From: Lentzea sp. NBRC 102530
GTDB lineage: Bacteria > Actinomycetota > Actinomycetes > Mycobacteriales > Pseudonocardiaceae
DNA length: 64,000 nucleotides
Assembly (NCBI RefSeq): GCF_030269365.1
Contig: NZ_BSTF01000025.1
Coordinates: 37,313 to 101,312, forward strand
Direction: 5' to 3'
A model generated the notes under the pieces. That model saw only the letters and a list, made by a program, of their open reading frames with translations. It had not been told where the DNA came from and ran no database searches. The position numbers and the translations under genes were made by a program. Of this stretch, positions 50,956 to 59,093 are shown piece by piece; within the stretch, counting starts at the first letter, position 1; each line of letters starts with the position of its first letter.

Positions 50956-52161
50956 GTGGGCGAGGTCAGGATCGGCACTTCGGGGTGGGTCTACCCACCC
51001 TGGCGCGGCACGTTCTACCCCAAGGGCGTCACGCAGAAGCGCGAGCTGGCGTACCTGAGCGAGCAGCTCGGCTCCGTCGAGATCAACGGCTCGTTCTACT
51101 CGCTGCAACGCCCGTCGAGCTACCGGAAGTGGGCCGCCGAGACGCCGGACGACTTCGTGTTCTCGGTCAAGGGCAGCAGGTTCATCACGCACATGAAGCG
51201 CCTCAAGGACGGCGACGAGCTCCTCGCGAACTACCTCGCGTCCGGTGTGCTCGCCCTGGGCCCGAAGCTCGGCCCGATCCTGTGGCAGCTCCCGCCCACG
51301 CTCCAGTTCGACGCGGGCCTGCTCACGGCGTTCTTCGAGGCACTCCCCCGCACCACCACCGAAGCGGCCGAGATCGCGAAGCGCCACGACCACCGCGTGG
51401 ACCCGGCCCACACCACCACGGACGCCGAACGGCCGATGCGCCACGCCCTCGAAGTCCGCCACGACAGCTACGTCGTGCCCGAGTTCTTGGAGCTCCTCCA
51501 ACGCCACGGGATCGCGGTCGTCGTCGCGGACGCCGCCGGCAAGTACCCGCTCATCGAGAAGGTCACGGCCGACTTCGTCTACGTGCGGCTGCACGGCCAC
51601 GACGAGCTCTACGTGAGCGGCTACACCGACGAGGGCCTGGACCAGTGGGCCGAGAAGGTCAGGGCCTGGCGCGAGCACGGCGACGTGTTCGTCTACTTCG
51701 ACAACGACGCCAAGGCGCACGCCCCGCGGGACGCACGGCGCTTCAAGATCGTCTGGCCGACTGACCCGAATGGACGCACACTCCATTGCGACGGAGGTGC
51801 GCCCATGTCGACGAAGAGCCTCATCGCCGCCCTGGTGATCACTGCGGGCGCGGTTGCCTCCAGTGGGATCGCCGTAGCCCAGAGTGACGGAACCTGCGAC
51901 AAGGGCGAGTTCTGCGTGTGGGCCGGACCGGAGTACACGGGGGCCGTGCAACGCCTGGACCTGGAGACCGCGAACCCCGGCGAGTGCATCACCCTGACGC
52001 TCACCGGCAAGTCGTTCGCGAACCGCCTGAGCAGGGACGCGACCGTGTACCAGCGGGAGAACTGCTCGACCGAGGCCGAGTTCACCACCTACCCGAAGCA
52101 CGGCACCTACGTGCCGGACGCCTACTTCGTGATCAGGGGCCTGCAGGTGTGGGGTCCTTAA
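50956..52161 (+). CDS. DUF72-family protein, second copy, reading into the I36 gene
   Basis: From GTG 50956 the frame encodes a complete DUF72 protein (VRIGTSGWVYPPWRG, EINGSFYSLQRPSSYRKWAA, FSVKGSRFITHMK, ALEVRHDSYVVPEF, VRLHGHDELYVSGYTDEGLD). The family domain ends near 51755, but no stop follows. The frame continues into the secreted I36 protein up to 52161, giving a 401-residue fusion. If one C is added after 51753, the frame reads I-V-L-A-D-stop at 51764. The fusion therefore probably results from a lost base or a sequencing error. The inner signal peptide makes a true fusion protein implausible. Confidence 0.7.
   Translation: MGEVRIGTSGWVYPPWRGTFYPKGVTQKRELAYLSEQLGSVEINGSFYSLQRPSSYRKWAAETPDDFVFSVKGSRFITHMKRLKDGDELLANYLASGVLALGPKLGPILWQLPPTLQFDAGLLTAFFEALPRTTTEAAEIAKRHDHRVDPAHTTTDAERPMRHALEVRHDSYVVPEFLELLQRHGIAVVVADAAGKYPLIEKVTADFVYVRLHGHDELYVSGYTDEGLDQWAEKVRAWREHGDVFVYFDNDAKAHAPRDARRFKIVWPTDPNGRTLHCDGGAPMSTKSLIAALVITAGAVASSGIAVAQSDGTCDKGEFCVWAGPEYTGAVQRLDLETANPGECITLTLTGKSFANRLSRDATVYQRENCSTEAEFTTYPKHGTYVPDAYFVIRGLQVWGP
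51805..52161 (+). CDS. Secreted peptidase-inhibitor I36-family protein
   Basis: The 118-residue protein has its own strong ribosome site (GGAGGT) before ATG 51805 and a signal peptide (LIAALVITAGAVASSGIAVA). The I36/SMPI-like fold has Cys pairs in SDGTCDKGEFCVWAGPEYTG, NPGECITLTL and RENCSTEAEF. I36 proteins inhibit metalloproteases or act as small beta/gamma-crystallin-like secreted proteins. It is in the same frame as the upstream DUF72 gene, with no stop between them. Confidence 0.75.
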   Translation: MSTKSLIAALVITAGAVASSGIAVAQSDGTCDKGEFCVWAGPEYTGAVQRLDLETANPGECITLTLTGKSFANRLSRDATVYQRENCSTEAEFTTYPKHGTYVPDAYFVIRGLQVWGP

Positions 52162-52168
52162 CGAGCGC

Positions 52169-52228
52169 GACCTACTTTAGTCACCCTATGTAACTCCACT
52201 CGATCGTGTGAGTACTCACCAGTAGGTC
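52169..52228. promoter_or_regulatory. Nested inverted repeats before the ATPase/nuclease operon
   Basis: GACCTACT (52169-52176) and AGTAGGTC (52221-52228) are perfect inverted arms 44 bases apart. Just inside the second arm is the perfect 12-bp palindrome GTGAGTACTCAC (52208-52219). The structure ends 7 bases before the GTG of the first gene. It could be an operator with a looped second site, or a leader hairpin. Confidence 0.5.
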
Positions 52229-52235
52229 CCCTTTC

Positions 52236-54749
52236 GTGCCTAAGTTGCCGCCCTATCGAGTGGTGGCAGCTGGAGGAAATGTGACCGTGGCGGGTGAAGC
52301 CGGGTTACTCGAACTGATGGCCGGAAGACTGGCCCAAGACGAACTCACCCCACGTGCGGCGGAACTGGTGCTGGCGGCGTGCCGGGGCGACGCGGCGCTG
52401 GACCGCGCGCTGACCGGCGTCGCGACCGAGGAGGACGCGCCGCCGGACCGGTCGGACGGGCCCGGCCAGGGCATCTTCGTCTCGGAGATCCGGGTGCGGG
52501 GTTTCCGCGGCATCGGCCCGCAGGCACGCCTGCCGCTGGCGCCCGGTCCGGGACTGACCGTCGTCACCGGCCGCAACGGCTCGGGCAAGTCGAGCTTCGC
52601 CGAGGCCGCCGAGCTCGCGCTGACCGGCTACAACGCCCGCTGGACCCGCGCCAGGCACGACACGGGGAAGCAGGGCTGGCGCAACCTGCACCAGCCCGAC
52701 ACCGCCGTCGAATTGGAGCTCGTCCAATCCGACCGGGGGGACGGCCCCGCAGACAGCCCGGGAGACGGCAGAGCGGACGGTCCAGCGGGGAAGACGACGA
52801 TCCGAAGACACTGGGCGCCGGACGACGATCTGGCGCGGGGCGAGTGGACGCAGGACGACCAGCCGTTCGACCACGGCAGGTGGCGCGACGCGCTGGAGAC
52901 CTACCGGCCGTTCCTGCCCTACAGCGAGCTGAGCACCGTTCTCGACGCCCAACCGGAAGACCTCTACGAGGCGATGCACCGCCTCCTCGGCCTGGAGGCC
53001 ATCACCGAGGCGCAGCAGGCGCTCGCCGAGCACCGCAAGCGCCTCGCCGAGGTCGTCGCCCGCCCCTACGACCGGCGTGAGCGCGTCCGCGCGGAGCTGC
53101 TGGCGTCCCAGGACGAACGCGCCCGCCGCGCCGCCGCGTTGCTCGGCAGCGACTCCCCCGACCTCGACGCGATCGCGGACCTCGCGCTCGGCGCGGAGGT
53201 CGGCACCGGCACGAGCCTGCTGCACCAGATCGTGGACGTGGCGCCACCGCCGGAGGACGAGGTCGACCGGGTGCGCGAGACGCTCGACCTGGCGCTCACC
53301 GGAGTCACCGCCGTCGCGACGGACAACGCGCAGGACTCGTTGCGGTGCAGCGAGATCCTGCGGCTCGCCATCCAGCTCTCGGAGTCGGCCAGGACCTCCG
53401 ACTCCGAGCGGGCCCAGACCTGCCCGGTGTGCGACCTCGGCCGGCTCGACGGCCGGTGGCTCGCGAAGGCCAAGGACCGCGCCGAGCACCTCGCCAGGGC
53501 CGCCGCGGAACTGCACGGGGCGGCCGACCGCCTGGACGTCGCCGTCGCGGCCACCCGCGCGCTGTGCCAGCCGGTGCCCGAGGTGCTGCTCGAAGCCGAG
53601 GGCGTGCTCGACGTGACGACGGCGTTGCAGGCGTGGCAGGCCTGGCACGACTGCGTCGCCATCGACGACCCCGTGCGTCTCCGGCAAGAGGTGTTCGAGC
53701 GGTACACCGAGCTCGTACAGGCGGTCGACCAGCTGAAGACCGTCGCGCGGGAGCAGATCGACCGGCGCGACCTGGTGTGGCGGCCGATGGCGATCGCGTT
53801 GTTCGAGTGGCACTCGCAGGCCCAGCAGGCGCTGGCGGACTCGCAGGTGCTCGCGGACGTGACCGAGGCGGAGAACTGGATCCGCAAGGCCGCGGCGACG
53901 TTGCGGACCGAGCGGATCGCGCCGTTCGCGAAGGAGTCGCAGCGGATCTGGCAGCGGCTGCGCCAGCAGAGCAACGTCGATCTGGGCGCGGTCCGGCTCG
54001 GCGGGGCCCGCAACGTCGAGTTGGACGTGTCCGTCGACGGCGTCACGAACTCGGCGCTCGCGGTGATGAGCCAGGGCGAGCTGCACTCGCTGGGGCTCGC
54101 GCTGTTCCTGCCGCGGGCGATGGTGGACGAGAGCCCGTTCCGGTTCGTGGTGATCGACGACCCCGTGCAGGCCATGGACCCCTCCAAGGTCGACGGGCTC
54201 GCGCAGGTGCTCGCCGACGTGGGGCTGACCCGCCAGGTCGTGGTCTTCACGCACGACGAACGGCTGGTGGAGGCGTTGCGGCGGCTCCGGCTGGCCGCGA
54301 CCGTGTGGGAGGTGTGCCGCGGTGAGGAGTCCGTGGTGCAGGTGCGGATGTCGGACGACCCGGTCGGCCGCTGCCTGGGCGACGCCCGCGCGATGCGGGG
54401 TGACGAGGACCTGCCGGACGCGTTGCGCGCGGAGCTCGTGGCCTCGTGCTGCCGGGCCGCGCTGGAAGCCGCGTCGCACGCCCGGTTCCGGCGCCGCCAC
54501 CTCGGCAGCGGGATGCCGCACGCCGAGGTGGAACGCAGGCTCGAATGCGCGCTGACGACGCGCCAGAAGCTCACCCTGGCCGTGCTGGACGACCTCGCGG
54601 AACCGGCGAAGCTGGTGCCGCACCTGGAGGACGTCGTCGGTTCGTGGGCGGTGGACCTGGTGCAGGCGTGCCGCGTCGGCGGGGACACCGGCGACCTGGA
54701 CGTGCTGATCCGCGACACCGAACTGCTCGCCGGGTGGTTGCAGCGATGA
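52236..54749 (+). CDS. SMC/RecF-like ATPase with Cys-hook
   Basis: The 837-residue ABC-type ATPase has Walker A GRNGSGKSS at 112-120, behind an ~85-residue N-terminal extension. An AAA_23/RecF-like insert and helical arms follow, with a CPVC zinc-hook-like pair at 396-399. The signature-like SQGELHSLGLALFLP and Walker B VVIDDPVQAMDP with Asp641/Asp642 come next, and then a further C-terminal domain. It is first in a four-gene operon with a small protein, an SbcD-like phosphoesterase and an SbcC-like ATPase. The likely role is a DNA-end or foreign-DNA sensor. The start is GTG 52236; a GTG near 52281 is possible. Confidence 0.85.
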   Translation: MPKLPPYRVVAAGGNVTVAGEAGLLELMAGRLAQDELTPRAAELVLAACRGDAALDRALTGVATEEDAPPDRSDGPGQGIFVSEIRVRGFRGIGPQARLPLAPGPGLTVVTGRNGSGKSSFAEAAELALTGYNARWTRARHDTGKQGWRNLHQPDTAVELELVQSDRGDGPADSPGDGRADGPAGKTTIRRHWAPDDDLARGEWTQDDQPFDHGRWRDALETYRPFLPYSELSTVLDAQPEDLYEAMHRLLGLEAITEAQQALAEHRKRLAEVVARPYDRRERVRAELLASQDERARRAAALLGSDSPDLDAIADLALGAEVGTGTSLLHQIVDVAPPPEDEVDRVRETLDLALTGVTAVATDNAQDSLRCSEILRLAIQLSESARTSDSERAQTCPVCDLGRLDGRWLAKAKDRAEHLARAAAELHGAADRLDVAVAATRALCQPVPEVLLEAEGVLDVTTALQAWQAWHDCVAIDDPVRLRQEVFERYTELVQAVDQLKTVAREQIDRRDLVWRPMAIALFEWHSQAQQALADSQVLADVTEAENWIRKAAATLRTERIAPFAKESQRIWQRLRQQSNVDLGAVRLGGARNVELDVSVDGVTNSALAVMSQGELHSLGLALFLPRAMVDESPFRFVVIDDPVQAMDPSKVDGLAQVLADVGLTRQVVVFTHDERLVEALRRLRLAATVWEVCRGEESVVQVRMSDDPVGRCLGDARAMRGDEDLPDALRAELVASCCRAALEAASHARFRRRHLGSGMPHAEVERRLECALTTRQKLTLAVLDDLAEPAKLVPHLEDVVGSWAVDLVQACRVGGDTGDLDVLIRDTELLAGWLQR

Positions 54750-55156
54750 CCCTCCCCTCCGACGTCCAGGACCGGCTCACCTGCGTCGCCAACCTGCTGG
54801 CGCGCCCCGACCAGCTCGACGGCGTGCGGATCCGTTGCTGCGCCGAGCTGTTGCGCACGGCGGTGGAACGGTCGGTGGCCCGCGCGTGCGGTGCCGAGAA
54901 CGCCGACCAGCCCGTGCACGCGTTGCTGATCGCTCTTCCGTCCCATGTGGACAGCGATGTGGCGCAGGACGCCTCCCAGCTGTGGCACGCGCTGCGCCGC
55001 GCGATCCGCCACCACGGCTACGAACTGACCCCGAACGTCGCGGAGCTGGCCGGCTGGCACGCCGAGACCGCGGCCGTGGCGGCGGCGCTGAGTTCGCCCC
55101 TGAGCCCCATCCCGTCCCCGAACCTGTCACTGTCCGGCACGATCGACCCGAGCTGA
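54746..55156 (+). CDS. Small protein in the ATPase/nuclease operon
   Basis: The 136-residue helical protein has MTLPSDVQDRLTCVANLLAR, CCAELLRTAVERSVARAC and SQLWHALRRAIRHHGYELTP. A Ser/Pro-rich tail follows. Its ATG overlaps the upstream ATPase stop (ATGA), which is 8 bases before the phosphoesterase start region. No family is recognised. The helical repeats (LARPDQLDG, HHGYEL) suit an adaptor for the ATPase; that is inference. Confidence 0.7.
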   Translation: MTLPSDVQDRLTCVANLLARPDQLDGVRIRCCAELLRTAVERSVARACGAENADQPVHALLIALPSHVDSDVAQDASQLWHALRRAIRHHGYELTPNVAELAGWHAETAAVAAALSSPLSPIPSPNLSLSGTIDPS

Positions 55157-55164
55157 AGGCACCG

Positions 55165-56001
55165 GTGAAACTGCTGCTGTTCGCGGACCTGCACCTGGAC
55201 ACGCGCTTCCCGAGCGCCGGCCCGGAGCGGCGTCAAGCGTTGCGCGACACGTTGGGCCACATCGTCGACCTCGCCCAGGAGTCCGGCGTCGACGCGATGC
55301 TGTGCGCCGGCGACCTGTACGAGCACGATCGATGTTCCCCCTCCACGGCCTCGTTCCTGCGGTCGTCGTTCGACTGCCCGGTACCGGTGTTCCTGGTGCC
55401 CGGCAACGACGACTGGTACGGGCCGCAGTCGGTCTACCAGCAGGTGGACTGGACGCCGAACGTCCACGTGTTCTCGTCGGAGTCGCTGACGCCGGTGGAA
55501 CTCGCCGACGGGATCACGTTGTGGGGAGCGGCGAACGTCGGTCCCGGCCCCGCGCGGGACGTCCTCGACGGGTTCGCGGTGGACCGGGGTGGCGTGAACC
55601 TGGCGCTGTGCCACGGTTCCGCTCCCGACGACGTCGCGATCACGGGGCTGGACCACGCGTTCCTCGGGCACGTGCACACGCCCGAGCACGCCGCGCACTA
55701 CACGTTCCCGGGCAACCCGGATCCGCTGACACCGGGCGAGACGGGGGAACGCGGGGCCGTGTTGTGCACGGTGCACGAGGACGGTTCGGTGTCGCGCGAG
55801 GTGTTCGACGTGTCAGCGTCGCGGTCGCTCGGCTGGCACGAGGCGGAGCGGACGTTCCCCTTGCTGGACTTCGACCACGTGTCGTCGGAACGGACCGTGC
55901 GCGGCCAGTTCGTGCGGGACGTGCTCGCCGATCCGTCGCTGGACGTGACTTTGCGCGGGCGTGTGCTGTCGGCCGGCCTGCGGGCGTTGGAGGAACGATG
56001 A
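55165..56001 (+). CDS. Calcineurin-like phosphoesterase, SbcD/YhaO-type
   Basis: The 278-residue metallophosphoesterase has metal motifs LLFADLHLDTRF (DxH), LCAGDLYEHDRC (GDxxxxxD), VPGNDDWYGPQS (GNxD; the usual His is Asp), ALCHGSAPDD and FLGHVHTPE. This is the Mre11/SbcD nuclease order. The start is GTG 55165. It is followed by an SbcC-like ATPase that shares the ATGA overlap, so the pair is the nuclease-ATPase complex. The His-to-Asp change in the GNHD motif could alter catalysis. Confidence 0.85.
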   Translation: MKLLLFADLHLDTRFPSAGPERRQALRDTLGHIVDLAQESGVDAMLCAGDLYEHDRCSPSTASFLRSSFDCPVPVFLVPGNDDWYGPQSVYQQVDWTPNVHVFSSESLTPVELADGITLWGAANVGPGPARDVLDGFAVDRGGVNLALCHGSAPDDVAITGLDHAFLGHVHTPEHAAHYTFPGNPDPLTPGETGERGAVLCTVHEDGSVSREVFDVSASRSLGWHEAERTFPLLDFDHVSSERTVRGQFVRDVLADPSLDVTLRGRVLSAGLRALEER

Positions 56002-58628
56002 GGATCGAGTCCGTTGTCGCGCACGCGTTCGGGCCGTTGCACGACCGCACGTTGCCGCTGGCGCCCGGCCTGACCGTGGTGGCGGGGATGAACGAGTCGG
56101 CGAAGTCGTCGTGGCACGCGGCGATCCGCGCGGCGCTGTGCGGTGCACCGGCGTCGCGGCACCGTCCGTGGCGGGGCACGGCGTGGCGGGTGGAGACGAT
56201 GGTGTCGCTGGAGTCCGGCGAGGTCGTGGTGGTGGACCGCGATTTCAACGACGACACCGCGCCGGACATCTCACGCCACCTGGGCCTCGACCGCGCGTCG
56301 TTCGCCGCGACCGCGTGCGTCGACCAGGCGCAGCTGCTGTCGGTGCTGGACGCGGCCGACGGCATGCAGAACCACCTGCGGCGCGCGGCGGCGACGGCGG
56401 GCACCGACGGCACGGTCGAGCAGGCGCTGCAACGGCTGACCGCGCCCGTCGACGAGTTGCGCGACGCCCGCAACCGCTTGCGCGAAGCCGAAACCGACCT
56501 GGCGGTGGCCCGTCGCGAACACGCCCGGTACCAGGAGCTGAGCGCACAGGCCCGGTTCGCCTGCGCCGCCCGCGCCCGCCTGGCCGTGCAGGAGCACGCC
56601 GAGTCGATGAAGGGCCTGTCCGCGCGGGTCGGCAGGCTGACCGAGCTGAAGGAGCGGTTCGGCGACTCGCCGCCGTCCGGCCTGGCCGCGCAGGAGGAAC
56701 TCGCCCGCGTGGTGAACCGCGCGCTGGCGGCGTGGCGGGCCGCGCCGAACCCGCGCGCGCTGGCCGGCCCGACCGCCGCGACGCTCGAGGCCGAACTCGA
56801 AGCCCTGCCGTCGCCGCCCGTCGGTGAGACCGCGCTGGACGACGAACTCCGCGTGGTCGCCTCGGCCCATGCGACCGCGTCCGCCGTGGCCGCCGCGCAC
56901 GACGAACGCCGTCCGCAGCCCCCGACGACCGCCGAGCCGTCCGTGCTGCGCGGCCTGGCCACCCGCCTCGACCCGGCCGCCGGTGGCCGCCTGACCACGG
57001 CGTCGATCGACGTGGACACCGCGCGCCAGCACCAGGACCACGCGGCCGCCGACGCGGCCCGCACCCAGGTCGAGGCCGACGTCGCCGCGGCCCGCGTGCA
57101 GGAGATCGCGGTGCCGAACCCGTTCCTGCGCAACGCTTTGCTGGCGTTGAGCTGCCTCACCTCCGTGGTGGGCCTGCTGCTGTTCCTGACGGGCCAGCAC
57201 CTCGCCGCCATCGGTGTCGTGGTGGCCGCCCTGGTCGCCGGCGTCGGCGGCGCCCTGTCCCGGGGCAACAGCACCCACCGCGAAGCCGCCGTGACCTTCG
57301 CCGCCGAACGGGCGGCCGCCGCCACCGAATCGCGCGCCCGCCTGTTCACCGCGGACCGCACCCTCGCCGAAGCAGAGGGCCAACGCGCCGTGGCGCTCGA
57401 AGCCGTGCGAATCCACGACGAGGCCGTCGCCGAGTGCGCGTCCCTGCGGATACCGGCGGACCGCGAAACGTTGTGGCGCCTGGCCAACCGCGGCGCCTGG
57501 GAAGCCGAACACGCCGACCTGGTCTGCGAGGTGGCCCGCACCGAGAAGGTGGTGCGCGTGGAACTGGCCGCACGCGGCAAGGTGGACGCCACGATGACCG
57601 TCCCCGACCTCCTCGTGGACTACGAGACCGACTGCAAGGTCCGAGGCCGACAGGCCCAGCTGGCAGCCCAGCGCCCCCTCCTGGCCCGGGCCCTGGCGGA
57701 CCGCCGCCTGGCCGAAGCCGCCGTGACCGAAGCCGCCACCGCCAGAACCCGCGCGTTGAACCTCCTCCGCGAGGCCGTCAAGGCCATCGGCGGCACCGGC
57801 GACCGCCCGGATGACCTCCTGCGCGCCATCGCCGAGTGGCAACGGGGCTGGGACCGCCTCCTGCGCGAGGCGGAGGACGAACGCAACGCCTGGGCGGAAC
57901 TCCAGTCCCTGCAAGCCGACGGCACCCTCGACGACCTCGAGACCACCCTCTCCGCAGCACAGACGCACCACGCAACCTTGGTGGAAGCCACCCTCCGCTA
58001 CGCCACGGTCCCGCCGGCGGACCCATCCCTGGCCCCCGCCGCGGAAGCCCTCACCGCCACGGTCACCGAACTGGCCAGAACCCTCCCCAGCGTCCCGGAC
58101 GCCGAGGAGGCGGTGGCAACGGCAACAGCGGCCCTGGCCGAGATCTCAGCCGAGGTGGAGGCCATAGACCTGGCCTCCCGCTACCTGACCGCGGCACGCG
58201 AGAAGGTCCACAGCACCATCGCCCCTGCCCTGGAGGACACCCTCCGCACCTGGCTCCCGACCGTCACCGACGGCCGCTACGTCGACGCCGCCGTGGACCC
58301 CGCGACCCTGACAGTGCGCGTCCGCACCGCCACCGAATCGTGGCACCAGGCCTCCCGCCTGTCCCTCGGCACGGCCGAGCAGATCTACCTGCTGCTCCGC
58401 GTGGCCCTGGCGCAGCACCTGGCCACCGAACCGTGCCCGCTGCTGCTGGACGACGTGACCGTGCAGGCGGACGACACCCGCACCCACGCCGTCCTCGACC
58501 TGCTGCTGCAGCTGTCGGCGGACCGGCAGATCGTGCTGTTCGCGCAGGACACGGCGGTGGCGGAGTGGGCGCGGGAGAAGCTGGGCGAACGGGACCTGCT
58601 GCACCAGCTCACCCAGGTGGCGGCCTGA
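55998..58628 (+). CDS. SbcC/YhaN-like ATPase with membrane hairpin
   Basis: The 876-residue ATPase begins MRIESVVAHAFGPLHDRTLP. The Walker A position is GMNESAKSS (30-38), where the invariant Gly before Lys is Ala. Long coiled arms follow. A central hydrophobic pair (FLRNALLALSCLTSVVGLLL and LAAIGVVVAALVAGVGGAL, ~376-420) gives two transmembrane helices, as in Bacillus YhaN. Near the C-terminus are LSLGTAEQIYLLLRVALAQH (signature, from ~788) and LLLDDVTVQADD (Walker B, ~818). The transmembrane hairpin would tether the complex to the membrane. Its ATG overlaps the phosphoesterase stop. It overlaps the 3' end of the minus-strand vsr remnant by 20 bases. Confidence 0.85.
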   Translation: MRIESVVAHAFGPLHDRTLPLAPGLTVVAGMNESAKSSWHAAIRAALCGAPASRHRPWRGTAWRVETMVSLESGEVVVVDRDFNDDTAPDISRHLGLDRASFAATACVDQAQLLSVLDAADGMQNHLRRAAATAGTDGTVEQALQRLTAPVDELRDARNRLREAETDLAVARREHARYQELSAQARFACAARARLAVQEHAESMKGLSARVGRLTELKERFGDSPPSGLAAQEELARVVNRALAAWRAAPNPRALAGPTAATLEAELEALPSPPVGETALDDELRVVASAHATASAVAAAHDERRPQPPTTAEPSVLRGLATRLDPAAGGRLTTASIDVDTARQHQDHAAADAARTQVEADVAAARVQEIAVPNPFLRNALLALSCLTSVVGLLLFLTGQHLAAIGVVVAALVAGVGGALSRGNSTHREAAVTFAAERAAAATESRARLFTADRTLAEAEGQRAVALEAVRIHDEAVAECASLRIPADRETLWRLANRGAWEAEHADLVCEVARTEKVVRVELAARGKVDATMTVPDLLVDYETDCKVRGRQAQLAAQRPLLARALADRRLAEAAVTEAATARTRALNLLREAVKAIGGTGDRPDDLLRAIAEWQRGWDRLLREAEDERNAWAELQSLQADGTLDDLETTLSAAQTHHATLVEATLRYATVPPADPSLAPAAEALTATVTELARTLPSVPDAEEAVATATAALAEISAEVEAIDLASRYLTAAREKVHSTIAPALEDTLRTWLPTVTDGRYVDAAVDPATLTVRVRTATESWHQASRLSLGTAEQIYLLLRVALAQHLATEPCPLLLDDVTVQADDTRTHAVLDLLLQLSADRQIVLFAQDTAVAEWAREKLGERDLLHQLTQVAA

Positions 58629-59045
58629 GCGACCGCACGAGCGCGAGGACCCGGTCGGCGACGTCGGCCGGGTCCTCGTGCTCCCAGACGCGGACGACGC
58701 GCCAGCCCGCCGCCGCGAGCTGGACGTCCGCGTCCCTGTCGCGAACGACCACACCGTGCAGCTTCACGCGCCACCACTCGCGGTTCGCCTTGGGGAGTTG
58801 GCCGTGTTCCGGGCACGAGTGCCAGAAGCAGCCGTCCACGAACAAGGCGATCCGCGGACCGCGCGCCTGCGCCGGTTGGTGCCGGGCGCCGCGACGTCGA
58901 CGAGGTAGCGCAGCCCTCTGCGGTGCAGAGCCCTCCTGACCGCCATCTCCGGCGCGGTCCCGACCCGCCGTGTGCGGCGCATGACCTTCGACGTCGCCTC
59001 GGACGTGGCGGCCGGCGCGGGGCCGGGATCGACGTGGCGGTACAC
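58609..59045 (-). pseudogene. vsr: Disrupted very-short-patch-repair (Vsr) endonuclease
   Basis: The N-terminal half (SKVMRRTRRVGTAPEMAVRR, then ALHRRGLRYLVDVAAPG) and the C-terminal half (RIALFVDGCFWHSCPEHG, then GWRVVRVWEHEDPADVADRV) are both good Vsr sequence but lie in different frames. They meet near 58866. The missing piece is the segment that in homologues reads RADVVF-like and holds an active-site Asp. A deletion of about 16 bases would explain both the shift and the loss. GTG 59045 is the likely original start; ATG 58982 also fits. Confidence 0.75.
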
Positions 59046-59093
59046 GACCGGCAGCTTCGCAGAATTGTCAGACCCCGCGGTTACCGTCGAGGT

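Noticed and set aside
54446..55156. Longer version of the small protein in the ATPase operon
   Set aside because: The extra N-terminal 100 codons overlap the ATPase in another frame; the ATG at 54746 has the usual ATGA coupling.
55302..56000. N-terminal extension of the SbcC-like ATPase
   Set aside because: The extension is a shadow of the phosphoesterase; the true start at 55998 begins the conserved MRIESVVAHAFGPL.
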